From contig WBUR01000009.1 in assembly GCA_008933615.1 (NCBI GenBank), positions 1 through 64,000 of the forward strand: a stretch of DNA of 64,000 bases. The letters run 5' to 3'. Each line of letters starts with the position of its first letter. The stretch's first letter is position 1. Below are positions 34,809-45,513 of the stretch, piece by piece. The notes beneath the pieces are model-generated. The model was not told the origin of the DNA and ran no database searches. It saw only the letters and a list, made by a program, of their open reading frames with translations. Made by a program: the position numbers and the translations under genes. The stretch is from a bacterium (GTDB lineage: Bacteria; CLD3; SB21).

Positions 34809-37388
34809 TCAGTTTCCTGCTTTCGTCAACTCAAATGTATGTTTGAGAAAAATTTTGAATTTATCGGAATTAGCGAGGCGATCGTATTCTATTTTTACAA
34901 TCGTCGACGGTTTCCTGTTCGTTGTAATCTGAAATTCCAAGCGCTTTAACTGGTCGTAATAACGATTTTGAAGCGTGTCAATATACGTTCTGTACTTGGC
35001 TTCATTTTTTTTGTCGGCCTTGAGCTGCTGGACCAGGCTGTCGACCACCGTACACGTTTTATCGATGTTATTGGACAATTCGGCCTTGAGGCTGTCCAGC
35101 GCGCTCTTATAGACTGCCCATTCTTTGGATACACTCGCGTCGGCATATTTCAAGGCTTTGGAAACGTATGTCTGGAAACGTTCGTCATTCATCAGATTTA
35201 AAAACTCCGAACGTACCAAAGGCGCCGATTTTTTTCCGCCTTCCAGACTGTCTTTATTATCCGTGATAGCAAAATAATCGTCGTCGCGAAGCTTCGTAAT
35301 GACTTCCTCGTGCGTTGGATCTTTATCATCCGCCAATGCGCTTATCAACTTTCCAAAAAAACGGTGGTATTCTTCAATCAGCGGAACGACTTCCCGTTTT
35401 GCACGGATCTGCGTGTTTTCAAAATGCCGCCAGCCGATCGCATCCTGAATCAGCGCGAGGATCAGGTTGAGCGAACGCTGCAAATGACGCGGATATTCCG
35501 GACGATCCAGACGACGCGTTACGAGATAGGTTGAATAATTTTTTATATCCAACAGCGTTTCTTCAAAATTATCCTCTTCTTCCGCTTTGGTCAAGACCGA
35601 TTCCGGTATGATATTTTTTTCAACCGCATCTTTTTCTATCATTTTGATCGAATCCATCTTGAACAACGCCTTGACTTTGGACTCAACATACTGGGCATTG
35701 AAATTATCTCCATCGCCCTGGCCCCGCGTAATTGTACCGGCTTTGACATAATCGCCGATGGCTATACTCAGCTCAATTTCGTTGATCAGATCCAATATTT
35801 TGAATACACCCTGCTGATCGAGCGCAATGTTTTCAGAATCAATTACCGCTTCCACCTGATTCATTGTCATAAAAGCGCGTTCGGCCTTGTTAAAAAAACC
35901 AAGTCGTTTACGTATCTCGTTTAATTCGCCGATTTTGCGACTTAATTCATATTCATCGATGTTCATATCCTTGGTCAATTTGGTCGAGTCGAGGCTGATG
36001 TGGTCGCTGGTCATTTGCAGCAGATCTATATTAATATCAAACCGGCTCATCAGGCGTGCCGACAGGTACCGTGATGCAAGCGCCGCTTTCTTAATATCAG
36101 GATCCTCCTCTTTCATTACCGCTTTGTCAATACATGGCAGTTCTTGTTTAAAATATTCTACAACACGCTGTTTTTCGTTTTTTTGTGTATCCAATTCACC
36201 GATGAGTTCCACGAATTCGTATACCTCTTTGATCTGAAAACCCTTTACTTTAAAAATCATCGACGTAAGGTATTGCGTTTCCTGCGCGATCTCGGTCAAT
36301 TTGCCGGATTCATGCAAAGATTCATCCGGGTTATCAAGACGGCGCGCAAAAGAGATAGCGGCAATAGTTTGGTCGGCTATATTATCTGCAGCGAGAGTTT
36401 TCCGAATGGCGTCTTTGATCTCCACATCAAGCGGCGCAAAATTATCCTGAACCAATTTTTCTTCGTATTGTTCCAGCGCCACATCCACTTCCAATTCGTT
36501 GATCAACTGCAGCCATTCCAGCTTTTCAGTCTTGGAACCAAGTTCGATATTCAGCTCTCCCGACAGCGTGTCTTCAATAATATGATCGAGAATTCTGAAC
36601 TGGCGGCGAATGTTGTTGGATTGCCCCAGACGGTTGATAATTATACCTTCCAGCGTCTCGTTGGGATACCCGTATTCGGCAAGCCGCATCTGCAATTTTG
36701 ACAAAAGATATATATTGATCATATCCTTCATCGTTATCGACTCGCTCTTTCGCATCGTTTCATCGCGTTTCATGGCTTCCGCGAGCAGATTGACGATAAA
36801 AACACTTTTCATTTGTTCGTCGTTATTCAGTTCCATTTTATCAATGATCTGGATCAATTTGCATAACGTCTCCGTATCGCGAATCTTTTTTTCAAAAAGG
36901 TCTTTGAGTTCTTTAGATCGGCCGGATTTATCCGACCCGCCGCCGTCGGAAGCCGCTTTCTCAAGAATAATCGTGATGATTGCGTTTTCGACGGAACTAT
37001 GATACAGTTCATTCAATTTGCCTTCAAATATCGGCGTTCCGAAATTCGAGGACTTATTAACAAGGAGGGACAACAGCATATTGATTACCGGCTCCGGAAC
37101 GATTTTCTGTCCCAACATAACTTCCATTTTTGTAAGCGCGGCGATATCCTCGAGTTTGCTGACCAGTATGGTCTTTCCGCTCTTCGTCTTTTTGAGAATT
37201 TCTTCTTCGATCTTCTGAATGACGACGAGAAGTTCCGATTCTGAAAATGAAGCAATTTTAGACTGGAATTGCGTTACATGTTCCGGCATCAGCTTTCCCG
37301 GGAAAGCTGAGGATTGAACCAACGCCATAATTTTATCCAGGGCTATTTTCTGGTCATTATCGACTATCGGCGTACTGCGTGTGGCCAT
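34809..37388 (-). CDS. Large helical cytosolic protein of unknown function
   Basis: 859 aa, not recognised. No signal peptide or transmembrane helix; nearly all-alpha, highly charged, with coiled-coil-prone segments (for example 50-70, 480-495, 735-760). A Gly/Ser linker lies at 147-158 (ASDGGGSDKSGRS). Weak internal similarity between LEWLQLINELEVDVALEQYEE (290-310) and ILDLINEIELSIAIGDYV (531-548) suggests repeated helical units. No Walker, nuclease or protease motif. It heads a leftward group with bamD, nadD and an exporter half, 101 bp upstream of bamD. Confidence 0.85.
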   Translation of the reverse strand: MATRSTPIVDNDQKIALDKIMALVQSSAFPGKLMPEHVTQFQSKIASFSESELLVVIQKIEEEILKKTKSGKTILVSKLEDIAALTKMEVMLGQKIVPEPVINMLLSLLVNKSSNFGTPIFEGKLNELYHSSVENAIITIILEKAASDGGGSDKSGRSKELKDLFEKKIRDTETLCKLIQIIDKMELNNDEQMKSVFIVNLLAEAMKRDETMRKSESITMKDMINIYLLSKLQMRLAEYGYPNETLEGIIINRLGQSNNIRRQFRILDHIIEDTLSGELNIELGSKTEKLEWLQLINELEVDVALEQYEEKLVQDNFAPLDVEIKDAIRKTLAADNIADQTIAAISFARRLDNPDESLHESGKLTEIAQETQYLTSMIFKVKGFQIKEVYEFVELIGELDTQKNEKQRVVEYFKQELPCIDKAVMKEEDPDIKKAALASRYLSARLMSRFDINIDLLQMTSDHISLDSTKLTKDMNIDEYELSRKIGELNEIRKRLGFFNKAERAFMTMNQVEAVIDSENIALDQQGVFKILDLINEIELSIAIGDYVKAGTITRGQGDGDNFNAQYVESKVKALFKMDSIKMIEKDAVEKNIIPESVLTKAEEEDNFEETLLDIKNYSTYLVTRRLDRPEYPRHLQRSLNLILALIQDAIGWRHFENTQIRAKREVVPLIEEYHRFFGKLISALADDKDPTHEEVITKLRDDDYFAITDNKDSLEGGKKSAPLVRSEFLNLMNDERFQTYVSKALKYADASVSKEWAVYKSALDSLKAELSNNIDKTCTVVDSLVQQLKADKKNEAKYRTYIDTLQNRYYDQLKRLEFQITTNRKPSTIVKIEYDRLANSDKFKIFLKHTFELTKAGN

Positions 37389-37560
37389 ACGTTACCTGCA
37401 ACGTAATGAACGTTATAAAATAACAACTTGACGAAAAATGTAACATAATCGGACGATCATATCAAGCAAATTAAATTGATTCACACTTGACTTTTCATGG
37501 CCGTTTGAATACTTTTGCACATTGATCATGACACCATCCGACCTCACAGCGCCATAATCC

Positions 37561-38832
37561 ATGAATGCCATTTCATCTTTTGAAATAACTGTATTCTTTG
37601 CTCTTATATTTTTGTCCGGAATATTTTCCAGCATGGAAACAGCCATGCATTCACTTAGTGCCGTTTCTATAAAAGAAATACTGACCCGCGGCGGAACCCG
37701 TGCAAAACTCCTGGGTATTTGGTCGTCAAATCAGAATAAGTTTTTAACTACGATCTATGTCGGGAATAATATTTTAAATGTCGGCGCATCGGTGTTAGCC
37801 TCAAGCATAACGATTGATATCGCCAGATATCACGGATATCATGAGCCGTACGCCCTTGCCGCGGCGACCGGCGTTATCACGTTTATCCTGCTGCTTTTTG
37901 GAGAGGTAATACCCAAAGCTATCGCCCACCATCGCGCGGAAAAAGTTTTTCTCGTTCTCGCAGCGCCGGTCAATATAGCCCTGATTCTATTGCGTCCGTT
38001 AAGCGCCTTTTTTGTATGGATTTCGCGCATTATTATCAATGCATTCGGCGGAGCAGAGCAGGTGCGTAGCCTGGGCGTTACCGAAGACGAGATCAAGGCT
38101 ATCATCGAAGCCGGTGAAATGGACGGCGCCATTGCGGAAGAAGAAAAGGACATGATTCACAGCGTGATTGAATTCGGCGACACGATCGTCAAGGAAATCA
38201 TGGTACCGCGCGTTGATATGGTTTGTGTGGAAGTCGAAACTTCGATGGAGGAAATCCTGGAAATCATGGCATCCGAAAAACTCTCGCGACTGCCGGTGTA
38301 TGAAAAGACTGTCGATACCGTTGTAGGAGTTTTACATATCAAGAACATCATGAACGCCTGGCGAAAAAATATTCAGGACATGTCCGCTATTGAATTTATT
38401 TCACTCCCCTATTTCGTTCCGGAGACCAAGAAAGTTGCCGAATTATTGAAAGAGTTTAAGACCAACCGGATGCAAATGGCGATCGTAGTGGATGAATACG
38501 GCGGTACGGAAGGCCTGGTTACCATGGAAGATCTGGTTGAGGAAATAGTAGGCGAGATCAAAGATGAATACGACGACAGTTCACCCATGATCAAAAAACA
38601 GGATGACGGTTCTTTTGTAATCGACTCCAAAGTTGAAATTCGCCAGATTAACGAACAATTCAACCTGAACATCCCATCGGATGAATTCAGCACCGTCGGC
38701 GGATTTGTTTTATGGATACTCAGACGTATGCCAAAAAAGAATGAAACGATACAATACGAACGGCTAAAATTTACGATAATTGAGGCGGATAGAAAACGCA
38801 TTTACAAGGTAATGCTTCAGTTTTCAGAATGA
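37561..38832 (+). CDS. CorC/HlyC-family membrane protein with CBS domains
   Basis: 423 aa. An N-terminal DUF21 (CNNM) membrane domain with about four helices (ITVFFALIFLSGIFSSMETAM, NKFLTTIYVGNNILNVGASVLASS, AAATGVITFILLLFGEVIPKAIA), a CBS pair (about 205-325, MVPRVDMVCVEV and VVDEYGGTEGLVTMEDLVEEIVGEI) and a C-terminal CorC_HlyC domain. Relatives are linked to Mg2+ or Co2+ efflux; haemolysin labels are historical. No strong SD. Divergent from the unknown 859-aa gene, 172 bp away. Confidence 0.9.
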   Translation: MNAISSFEITVFFALIFLSGIFSSMETAMHSLSAVSIKEILTRGGTRAKLLGIWSSNQNKFLTTIYVGNNILNVGASVLASSITIDIARYHGYHEPYALAAATGVITFILLLFGEVIPKAIAHHRAEKVFLVLAAPVNIALILLRPLSAFFVWISRIIINAFGGAEQVRSLGVTEDEIKAIIEAGEMDGAIAEEEKDMIHSVIEFGDTIVKEIMVPRVDMVCVEVETSMEEILEIMASEKLSRLPVYEKTVDTVVGVLHIKNIMNAWRKNIQDMSAIEFISLPYFVPETKKVAELLKEFKTNRMQMAIVVDEYGGTEGLVTMEDLVEEIVGEIKDEYDDSSPMIKKQDDGSFVIDSKVEIRQINEQFNLNIPSDEFSTVGGFVLWILRRMPKKNETIQYERLKFTIIEADRKRIYKVMLQFSE

Positions 38833-38910
38833 TTTTCGAATAAGGCTGTGTACTAATTTCTAGAGTTCAAGAATGTTCATGATCCGCCAAATTAATTTTC
38901 AAGAGGAAAC

Positions 38911-41166
38911 ATGCACGTATCACGATTAATAGAGTTGAACGATATTCATGAGCCTGTCATCAACTTGGATCTGGCAAAAGACCACGGCATCAATGACGAG
39001 GAGTACAAGAAAATACTGGAAATCCTCGGACGAACGCCGACGTTCACCGAACTCGGCATTTTCAGTGTAATGTGGAGCGAACACTGCAGCTACAAGAATT
39101 CCATCGCCGTACTTAAAACGCTTCCAAAGCAGGGCCCGCGTGTTTTAAAAGGCGCCGGCGAGGAAAACGCAGGGCTCATAGATATTGGCGACGGATTGGC
39201 TGTTGCGTTTAAAATTGAAAGCCATAACCATCCTTCCGCCATTGAGCCTTATCAAGGTGCGGCAACCGGCGTCGGCGGAATTTTACGCGATATTTTTACC
39301 ATGGGCGCGCGACCTATTGCTGCGCTGAATTCTCTTCGGTTCGGAAGTTTGGAAAATCCCCGTGTAAAATATTTGTTTGCCAATGTTGTTAAAGGCATCG
39401 GCGATTACGGTAATTGTTTCGGCGTCCCAACCGTTGCCGGCGAAGTCTACTTTGAGGATTGTTACACGGATAACCCGTTGGTCAACGCAATGGCGGTAGG
39501 CATTGTTGAACACGGCCAAACAGCGAGCGCTATTGCTAAGGGCGAGGGTAACCCAGTCATGATCGTCGGGTCATCCACCGGCCGCGACGGGATTCACGGC
39601 GCAACCTTTGCCTCGGAAGAAATTTCCGAAGCATCTGAATCCAAAAGGCCCAACGTTCAGATCGGCGATCCATTTACTGAAAAGCTCTTGCTCGAAGCAA
39701 CTTTGGAGGCCATTCAATCCGGACATCTGGTCGGCATTCAGGATATGGGAGCGGCCGGACTTACCTGCTCCAGCGCTGAAACGAGCGCTAAAGGCGAGTG
39801 CGGAATAGAAATTGAATTGTCGCTGGTTCCATTGCGCGAAGATCACATGACGCCGTATGAAATCATGTTATCTGAAAGCCAGGAACGAATGCTTTTGATA
39901 GTAAAAAAGGGATTTGAAAAACACATTCAGGAAATTTTTGAGAAGTGGGATCTTCATGCAGTAACGATTGGCCGTGTTACGAATGACCGTATGCTGCGCG
40001 TAAAATACCGTGGAAAAATATTCGCCGAAATTCCCTCGGATTCTCTAGTGCTCGGCGGCGGAGCGCCCGTATATCAAAGAGACGCCGTTCGACCGGCCTA
40101 CTTGGACGTCGTATATGCTTTCAAACCGGAAAGCGTTCCTGAACCAAAAGACTATAACAACGTCTTAAAAAAACTTTTGAGTTCACCCAATATTGCAAGT
40201 AAAGAGTGGGTGTATGAGCAGTACGATTCGATGGTTCGCACCAATACGATGACGCTGCCCGGCAGCGATTCCGCCGTGATCCGTATCAAAGGTACGAACA
40301 AAGCGCTTGCGATGAAAACCGACTGCAACGGGCGTTACGTGTACCTGAATCCCCGCCGCGGCGGGCAGATCGCCGTTGCAGAATGCGCGCGGAATGTGGT
40401 CTGTTCAGGCGCTAAGCCCGCAGCTATTACCAATTGCCTCAATTTTGGCAACCCATACAAGCCGGAAAATTATTGGCAATTCAAAGAAGCTGTCGGCGGT
40501 ATGAGCGACGCATGCAAAGTATTCGAAACCCCGGTCACCGGAGGCAATGTTAGTTTCTACAATGAGAGTCCGACAGCGGCCGTATATCCTACCCCCACTA
40601 TCGGTATGCTTGGTATTATCGAAGATATGCATCATGTTACGACGTCGTGGTTCAAACAAGAAGGCGATTTTATTTTTCTGATTGGAAAGAACCTGGCCGA
40701 AATCGGTGGAAGCGAATATCTTAAAATTATTCATAACGCCGTAAATGGCGATGCGCCGCAGATCGATCTGGAATACGAAAAATCCGTACAGGCGTTCACC
40801 TATGATGCCATTGTTAAAGGGTTGATCCGATCTGCCCATGACGTTTCGGACGGCGGGCTGGCGGTAACGCTGGCTGAATGTTGTTTGCAAGAAAAGAAGA
40901 ATCAAATTATCGGAGCAACGATTCGGCTGAAGGATACACTGCGTCCCGATTTTCTGCTGTTCGGAGAAACCCAATCACGAATCGTTGTTTCGGCTTCACC
41001 TGCTCACTCTAAATCATTTACGGAATTGGCTCAGTCTCAAGGAATGGATATATCGGAGATTGGTACCGTTGGAGGAAAAGAACTCGTCATCAACAACTGG
41101 ATTTCTATGAAAGTTGCCGAAATAGAAAAACATTATCGCTATTCAATAAAAAACATTATGAGCTGA
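38911..41166 (+). CDS. purL: Phosphoribosylformylglycinamidine synthase subunit II
   Basis: 751 aa, the small PurL that works with PurS and PurQ. It converts FGAR, ATP and glutamine-derived ammonia into FGAM in purine synthesis. [12 protein letters not shown] near residue 55, [28 protein letters not shown] at about 100-127, two AIRS-type ATP-grasp-like halves, and [13 protein letters not shown] near the C-terminus. AGAGGAAAC directly precedes the ATG. purS and purQ are not in the window. Confidence 0.97.
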   Translation: MHVSRLIELNDIHEPVINLDLAKDHGINDEEYKKILEILGRTPTFTELGIFSVMWSEHCSYKNSIAVLKTLPKQGPRVLKGAGEENAGLIDIGDGLAVAFKIESHNHPSAIEPYQGAATGVGGILRDIFTMGARPIAALNSLRFGSLENPRVKYLFANVVKGIGDYGNCFGVPTVAGEVYFEDCYTDNPLVNAMAVGIVEHGQTASAIAKGEGNPVMIVGSSTGRDGIHGATFASEEISEASESKRPNVQIGDPFTEKLLLEATLEAIQSGHLVGIQDMGAAGLTCSSAETSAKGECGIEIELSLVPLREDHMTPYEIMLSESQERMLLIVKKGFEKHIQEIFEKWDLHAVTIGRVTNDRMLRVKYRGKIFAEIPSDSLVLGGGAPVYQRDAVRPAYLDVVYAFKPESVPEPKDYNNVLKKLLSSPNIASKEWVYEQYDSMVRTNTMTLPGSDSAVIRIKGTNKALAMKTDCNGRYVYLNPRRGGQIAVAECARNVVCSGAKPAAITNCLNFGNPYKPENYWQFKEAVGGMSDACKVFETPVTGGNVSFYNESPTAAVYPTPTIGMLGIIEDMHHVTTSWFKQEGDFIFLIGKNLAEIGGSEYLKIIHNAVNGDAPQIDLEYEKSVQAFTYDAIVKGLIRSAHDVSDGGLAVTLAECCLQEKKNQIIGATIRLKDTLRPDFLLFGETQSRIVVSASPAHSKSFTELAQSQGMDISEIGTVGGKELVINNWISMKVAEIEKHYRYSIKNIMS

Positions 41167-41250
41167 TTACATTTGACTTTACTAATTCCGTGAAACATCG
41201 TGTTCTGCGGTTCTATAGTAGTAAAAAATTGAAATTTTTTTTCTCTCCTA

Positions 41251-42819
41251 CTACTCTTTCTTTCCCTCGAGTTCTATCACCGGCATAATCATTTCTTCCA
41301 TGGAAATCCCGCCGTGCTGAAACGTATCCTTGTAATAGTTCAAATAATGGTGATAGTTCGTCGGGTAGACAAAGTAGTAATCCTCTTTTGCTATTATGTA
41401 ATGCGTGTTCACGCCGCGTGAGGGTAATTTATAATCGGCCGGTTCTTTTATGAACAAGGCATGTTTCGCATTCGCTTTGATATTTTTTCCGTACTTATAA
41501 CGCAAACTTGTGGAGGTCTCTTTATCGCCGATCACTTGCGTTCCGTGCAAACTCCTTATGCTGCCGTGATCCGATGTTATAATTACAGAACAGTCTAGTT
41601 TAGAAAGGATTTTCAGTATTTCAAACATTGGAGAATGAACGAACCATGAATTACTAAGCGAGCGGTACGCCGCTTCATTGGGCGCAATCTCCTTGATCAC
41701 CGTCGAGTCACTGCGGCTGTGCGCGAGTATGTCGAGAAAATTCAGTACAATGGCAGTTAACTGAGTCGACTCCACGTAACTGGCTATATTTCCTTCCAGA
41801 TTTTTTGTCGCATCAATATTCAACAGTTTAATATACTTTGCATCGGATTCCAGTGGAACCCGGTTGATCTTCAGCTGATAGTCCAGCAATTCCTTTTCAA
41901 ATCGGTTACGGCTGGAGTCATCCTCTTCGCCTTTGGACCAGATCTCCGGAAATTTCTTTTCTATATCTGCAGGAAACATGCCGCTGAATATCGCATTGCG
42001 GGAATACGGCGTAGACGTCGGAAGAATCGAATAGTAATAATGCTTTGTGATATTAAAGTATTCCTGCAGGATGGGTTCAAATCCAAGCCATTGATCCAAT
42101 CGTAAACAGTCAATAACGAGAAAGACAACGCGGCGTTTGGCGGCAATTTTAGGAAACACGTATTTGCGAATGATGTCCGTAGACAGCAACGGAGAATTTT
42201 CATTCCGCTCATGTATCCATTTATGATAATGACGTTCCACAAACTTGCCGAATTCAATATTACACGCATGCTTTTGATCGTACAGTGTCTGGCGTAGTCC
42301 AAGATCGGCATACTCGTCCATTTCTCGGTCCCACTCACTCAGCGACAGATTAATCTCATACCAGTCGTTGAACGTCAGTTCGGTCATCAATTGTTGAGAA
42401 ATTTTATTAAATTCCTGAATGTAATCTCTTGAAATTTTTTGTTCTGTGATCTTACGGGTGTCGAAGATCTGTTTACAGGCGAGTAAAATCTGGCTGGGAT
42501 TCACTGGCTTTGTCAGATACTGGTCGATTTTACGCCCGATGGCATCATCCATGAGCTTTTCTTCCTCACTTTTGGTGATCATAATCACCGGCAAAGAGGG
42601 ATACATATCTTTGATTTCCTCAAGCGTAGTCAAACCGTCTTTGCCGTCCATCATTTCGTCGAGAAGCACCAGATCATATTTTCCCTTTTCAATATAGCGG
42701 ATCGCGTCTTCGCCGTTAGTTACCGGCGTGACATCGTAACCCCTCTGCTGGAGAAAAAGTATATGCGGTTTGAGTAATTCGATCTCGTCGTCCGCCCAAA
42801 TGATATTTTTTTTCTGCAT
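41251..42819 (-). CDS. porX: PorX-like response regulator with PglZ phosphatase domain
   Basis: 522 aa from the ATG at 42819 (AGGTGAAGG upstream). The receiver domain (1-120) is intact: Asp10-Asp11, phospho-acceptor Asp54, Thr82, Lys104. A helical linker leads to an alkaline-phosphatase-superfamily PglZ domain (about 205-520) with VFLVIDCLRLDQW, PTSTPYSRNAIFSGMFP and IITSDHGS as metal-site motifs. In Bacteroidota PorX works with PorY in controlling type IX secretion and has phosphodiesterase activity. No PorY or T9SS structural gene lies in the window. Only 80 bp follow the SNF2 helicase gene. Confidence 0.9.
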   Translation of the reverse strand: MQKKNIIWADDEIELLKPHILFLQQRGYDVTPVTNGEDAIRYIEKGKYDLVLLDEMMDGKDGLTTLEEIKDMYPSLPVIMITKSEEEKLMDDAIGRKIDQYLTKPVNPSQILLACKQIFDTRKITEQKISRDYIQEFNKISQQLMTELTFNDWYEINLSLSEWDREMDEYADLGLRQTLYDQKHACNIEFGKFVERHYHKWIHERNENSPLLSTDIIRKYVFPKIAAKRRVVFLVIDCLRLDQWLGFEPILQEYFNITKHYYYSILPTSTPYSRNAIFSGMFPADIEKKFPEIWSKGEEDDSSRNRFEKELLDYQLKINRVPLESDAKYIKLLNIDATKNLEGNIASYVESTQLTAIVLNFLDILAHSRSDSTVIKEIAPNEAAYRSLSNSWFVHSPMFEILKILSKLDCSVIITSDHGSIRSLHGTQVIGDKETSTSLRYKYGKNIKANAKHALFIKEPADYKLPSRGVNTHYIIAKEDYYFVYPTNYHHYLNYYKDTFQHGGISMEEMIMPVIELEGKKE

Positions 42820-42899
42820 GCCTTCACCTCGATTTTTGTGTAATGAATCTTGATCCGCCGTATCAAAAACGATACACATCTCCTTTTCTTGCAGAAACG

Positions 42900-44912
42900 T
42901 TACACATCCACAATGTCCGATAATATCTCTGCATTTTCTCTGACCTTATCGTAGTGTTTTCGAACATGCGCCAATTCATCTCCAAAATGTTCAAACTGTT
43001 TTTTCATGTCATCATCCGTCGCACTGCGGAGAAAAATATCGATCAACTGCTGTTCAAATGTCTTATCAGTTTCTACATCGCCGAGGATCATATCCAGTTC
43101 GCCGATTACGAGTTCAAACATTCTTATTTTATTATTTAATAACTCCAGAATGCGCGCTTCAATAGTTTCCTGCACGGACAAATTAAAAACAAATACTTCC
43201 TGTTCCTGCCCCAAACGGTGAACACGTCCAATACGCTGTTCCACACGCATCGGATTCCACGGCAGGTCGTAATTGATGATCTGGCGGCAAAACTGTAAAT
43301 TGAGTCCCTCCCCGCCGGCCTGCGTACTTATCAGAATTTGTTTTTTGGTTCTGAATTGTTCAATGGCTTCCTTACGCGCCTGCGTCCCAGCCAAACCGCC
43401 GTGAAAAAGTTCGACCGAGAATCCTTCACGCTCCAATTCCATTTTCAGTTGTTTCATCGTGTCAATGAACTCTACGAATATGATCGTCTTGTCCGGAAAT
43501 TTTTTAAGTATCTCGATCGTGGCCTTGCTTTTTCGGCTCATCGGAATGGATTCACATAGCCGAACAAAATACAACAGCTTTTCTTTTGTTTTTTCAGGAT
43601 AACTTCGCTTCAAAAAATTCTGTAACGTGTGCCGCGTTGCCTGCGGGCTGCTGCAAACTTCGCGCTGAAGCGTGATGAGTGAAAGGATATGAACTTCAAA
43701 TGACGTTTCTTTACGAAATTCCTCACGGACGTAGTTGGTAACCTCGTTGTAAAGCTCCCTTTCCGTTTCGGAAAGCTCGAGGTAATACACGGCGGCGCGG
43801 CGCGGCGGGAGGCTGATACCAACCTTATCGCGCCTGTTACGAATCATCACTTCATTCAAAATATGTTTGAGTTGGTCTTCATTGTTGGGGAGACGCGGAT
43901 CTTCTTTCATCATGAATTTGCGTTTGAAGGAACGGATCGTCCCGAACAAACCGGGCTTTAGAATCGTGATCAGACTATAGAGTTCCGTCAAATCATTATG
44001 AACGGGCGTCGCCGTGAGCAGTAATACGTATTTCTTTTTGATCTTATTGACAAATTTAAAACCGATCGTGCCGCGGTGTTTCAGCCGATGGGCTTCATCT
44101 ACGATAAGCAAATCAAACTCGCGCGAAAGAACTATGTTCGCCGCTTCATTCCTTTTCGCGAGATCGATTGACGCAATAATTCTGGGTTCGCGCCAATGAT
44201 CGGGTTTTTCCGGAATGGTAAAATGTTCGCCGAATTTCACCAGCATTTCATCCTGCCATTGGCCAACCAAAGAAGCCGGCGTGAGGATCAAGATGTTCTT
44301 GGCTAAATTTCTTTCAATGAGTTCTTTAGCAATCAAACCGGCTTCTATCGTTTTACCCAATCCGACTTCATCGGCCAGCAAAACCTGTCCACGCATACGC
44401 CGCAGGGATTCTAATGCCGTATTAATCTGATAATCATAATGAGTGATATTGGCATCGTTGACCGATATAAGCCGGTCAAAACCCGAGATAAGATTTATTT
44501 TTTCGGCTTCCAGACGCAGCGTATATTCGTCAATCGTATTGTATTGTTTCTGCGAGAACAGATTTTGAAACGACATGTCTACTTTGATTTCGATCGGCGG
44601 CAGTTCGATATTTTCCTTTTTGAAGAAATCCAAATGCATTTCGTTCGTCTCAAAATCATAACCGCAGCGGAAACATTCGTTGACCGAGGCCTGATCGAGC
44701 CATCCGCAACGAGGGCAGCGCTTAGATTTGACGGCCTTCCCTTCCGTTTTGAAACGCTTCGTGAATTGTTTCGGCTGTTCGATCTCGATCCACTCAAACC
44801 GTTCGCGGCTTTTTGCCGATTTCGCCGCTTGAACAGCCTTTACTTTCACATTACCCGCGTCTTCAGAAGGAATTTCCAGCGAATCAAATATGGTTTTTTC
44901 TGTTTTTTCCAT
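42900..44912 (-). CDS. SNF2-family helicase with N-terminal zinc ribbon
   Basis: 670 aa. Four cysteines at 66, 69, 80 and 83 (CPRCGW...CFRCGY) form a zinc ribbon, then the two RecA-like lobes: motif I DEVGLGKTIEAGLIAKEL, motif II LLIVDEAHRLKH, motif III LLTATPVHN, motif V STQAGGEGLNLQ and VI QRIGRVHRLGQ. It is RapA/HepA-like rather than a chromatin remodeller; it moves along duplex DNA or recycles RNA polymerase. Probably co-transcribed with porX. Confidence 0.9.
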   Translation of the reverse strand: MEKTEKTIFDSLEIPSEDAGNVKVKAVQAAKSAKSRERFEWIEIEQPKQFTKRFKTEGKAVKSKRCPRCGWLDQASVNECFRCGYDFETNEMHLDFFKKENIELPPIEIKVDMSFQNLFSQKQYNTIDEYTLRLEAEKINLISGFDRLISVNDANITHYDYQINTALESLRRMRGQVLLADEVGLGKTIEAGLIAKELIERNLAKNILILTPASLVGQWQDEMLVKFGEHFTIPEKPDHWREPRIIASIDLAKRNEAANIVLSREFDLLIVDEAHRLKHRGTIGFKFVNKIKKKYVLLLTATPVHNDLTELYSLITILKPGLFGTIRSFKRKFMMKEDPRLPNNEDQLKHILNEVMIRNRRDKVGISLPPRRAAVYYLELSETERELYNEVTNYVREEFRKETSFEVHILSLITLQREVCSSPQATRHTLQNFLKRSYPEKTKEKLLYFVRLCESIPMSRKSKATIEILKKFPDKTIIFVEFIDTMKQLKMELEREGFSVELFHGGLAGTQARKEAIEQFRTKKQILISTQAGGEGLNLQFCRQIINYDLPWNPMRVEQRIGRVHRLGQEQEVFVFNLSVQETIEARILELLNNKIRMFELVIGELDMILGDVETDKTFEQQLIDIFLRSATDDDMKKQFEHFGDELAHVRKHYDKVRENAEILSDIVDV

Positions 44913-44931
44913 TGGTTCTAAAAAAAATTAA

Positions 44932-44969
44932 AAAACCAGCCGTTCAATACATGAATAAACGCTGGTTTT
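44932..44969 (-). terminator. Terminator between the 130-aa gene and the helicase
   Basis: AAAACCAGC (44932-44940) and GCTGGTTTT (44961-44969). Leftward the stem is followed by TTAATTTTTTTT, so it stops leftward transcription from 45065-45457. Confidence 0.65.
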
Positions 44970-45064
44970 AAATACGATACCGTTGTAACAAAGTTGTATA
45001 GCCGACATCCTCATTATTAATTGAGTAGAAGCTAAAGTAAACGTCTTTCAAAATCAAGAGCTAA

Positions 45065-45457
45065 CTACTCCCGTAACCTCACATACACGTGGGCATACCC
45101 GTCATATACATTTTCCCTAAGAAACAGCGTGTCCTGCCCACGCAAACTTATCGTCTGCGTCTTCGTCATTCCGGAAATACGTAAAACCGGCGCCGGCGAT
45201 TGTGAATAGATCGACTTTTCGTTTTGGATTTGATAATTTTGTTTTAACGTCAGGGAATCGTTGGCGTAATACATGATGACATGGTCTTTCGTCAGCACGA
45301 TTTTTTTTGATAATTTAATATTTTCCGGAGTCAATGTGTTGCCTAAAAGTCCGCCGCTGGATTGCACCCAGCTCCATGCGCCGTACATTTCTTTTTCATC
45401 TAAAACGGGTTCCTGTATACTAAATACCACGATAAAAATAGCCAGAAAACGTATCAT
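45065..45457 (-). CDS. Small exported protein of unknown function
   Basis: 130 aa. A short hydrophobic N-terminus (MIRFLAIFIVVFSI) is probably a signal peptide without lipobox. The rest, GAWSWVQSSGGLLG, IVLTKDHVIMYYAND and SLRGQDTLFLRE, alternates beta strands in the manner of lipocalin-like small exported proteins of FCB bacteria. No catalytic residues are recognised. It diverges from the membrane-protein gene at 45514 across 56 bp. Confidence 0.6.
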   Translation of the reverse strand: MIRFLAIFIVVFSIQEPVLDEKEMYGAWSWVQSSGGLLGNTLTPENIKLSKKIVLTKDHVIMYYANDSLTLKQNYQIQNEKSIYSQSPAPVLRISGMTKTQTISLRGQDTLFLRENVYDGYAHVYVRLRE

Positions 45458-45513
45458 AATGTCTAAACTTTATTATTGGTTTTTCACTAAAAAAACGACT
45501 ACTTTTTATTAAA

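Noticed and set aside
35887-37244. Rightward ORFs over the 859-aa gene
   Set aside because: Antisense; low complexity, no SD or family; the leftward frame is open for 2.6 kb.
41217-41255. Terminator between purL and porX
   Set aside because: AGTAGTA/TACTACT arms exist but overlap the porX stop and the stem is AT-rich with a long loop; too weak to call.
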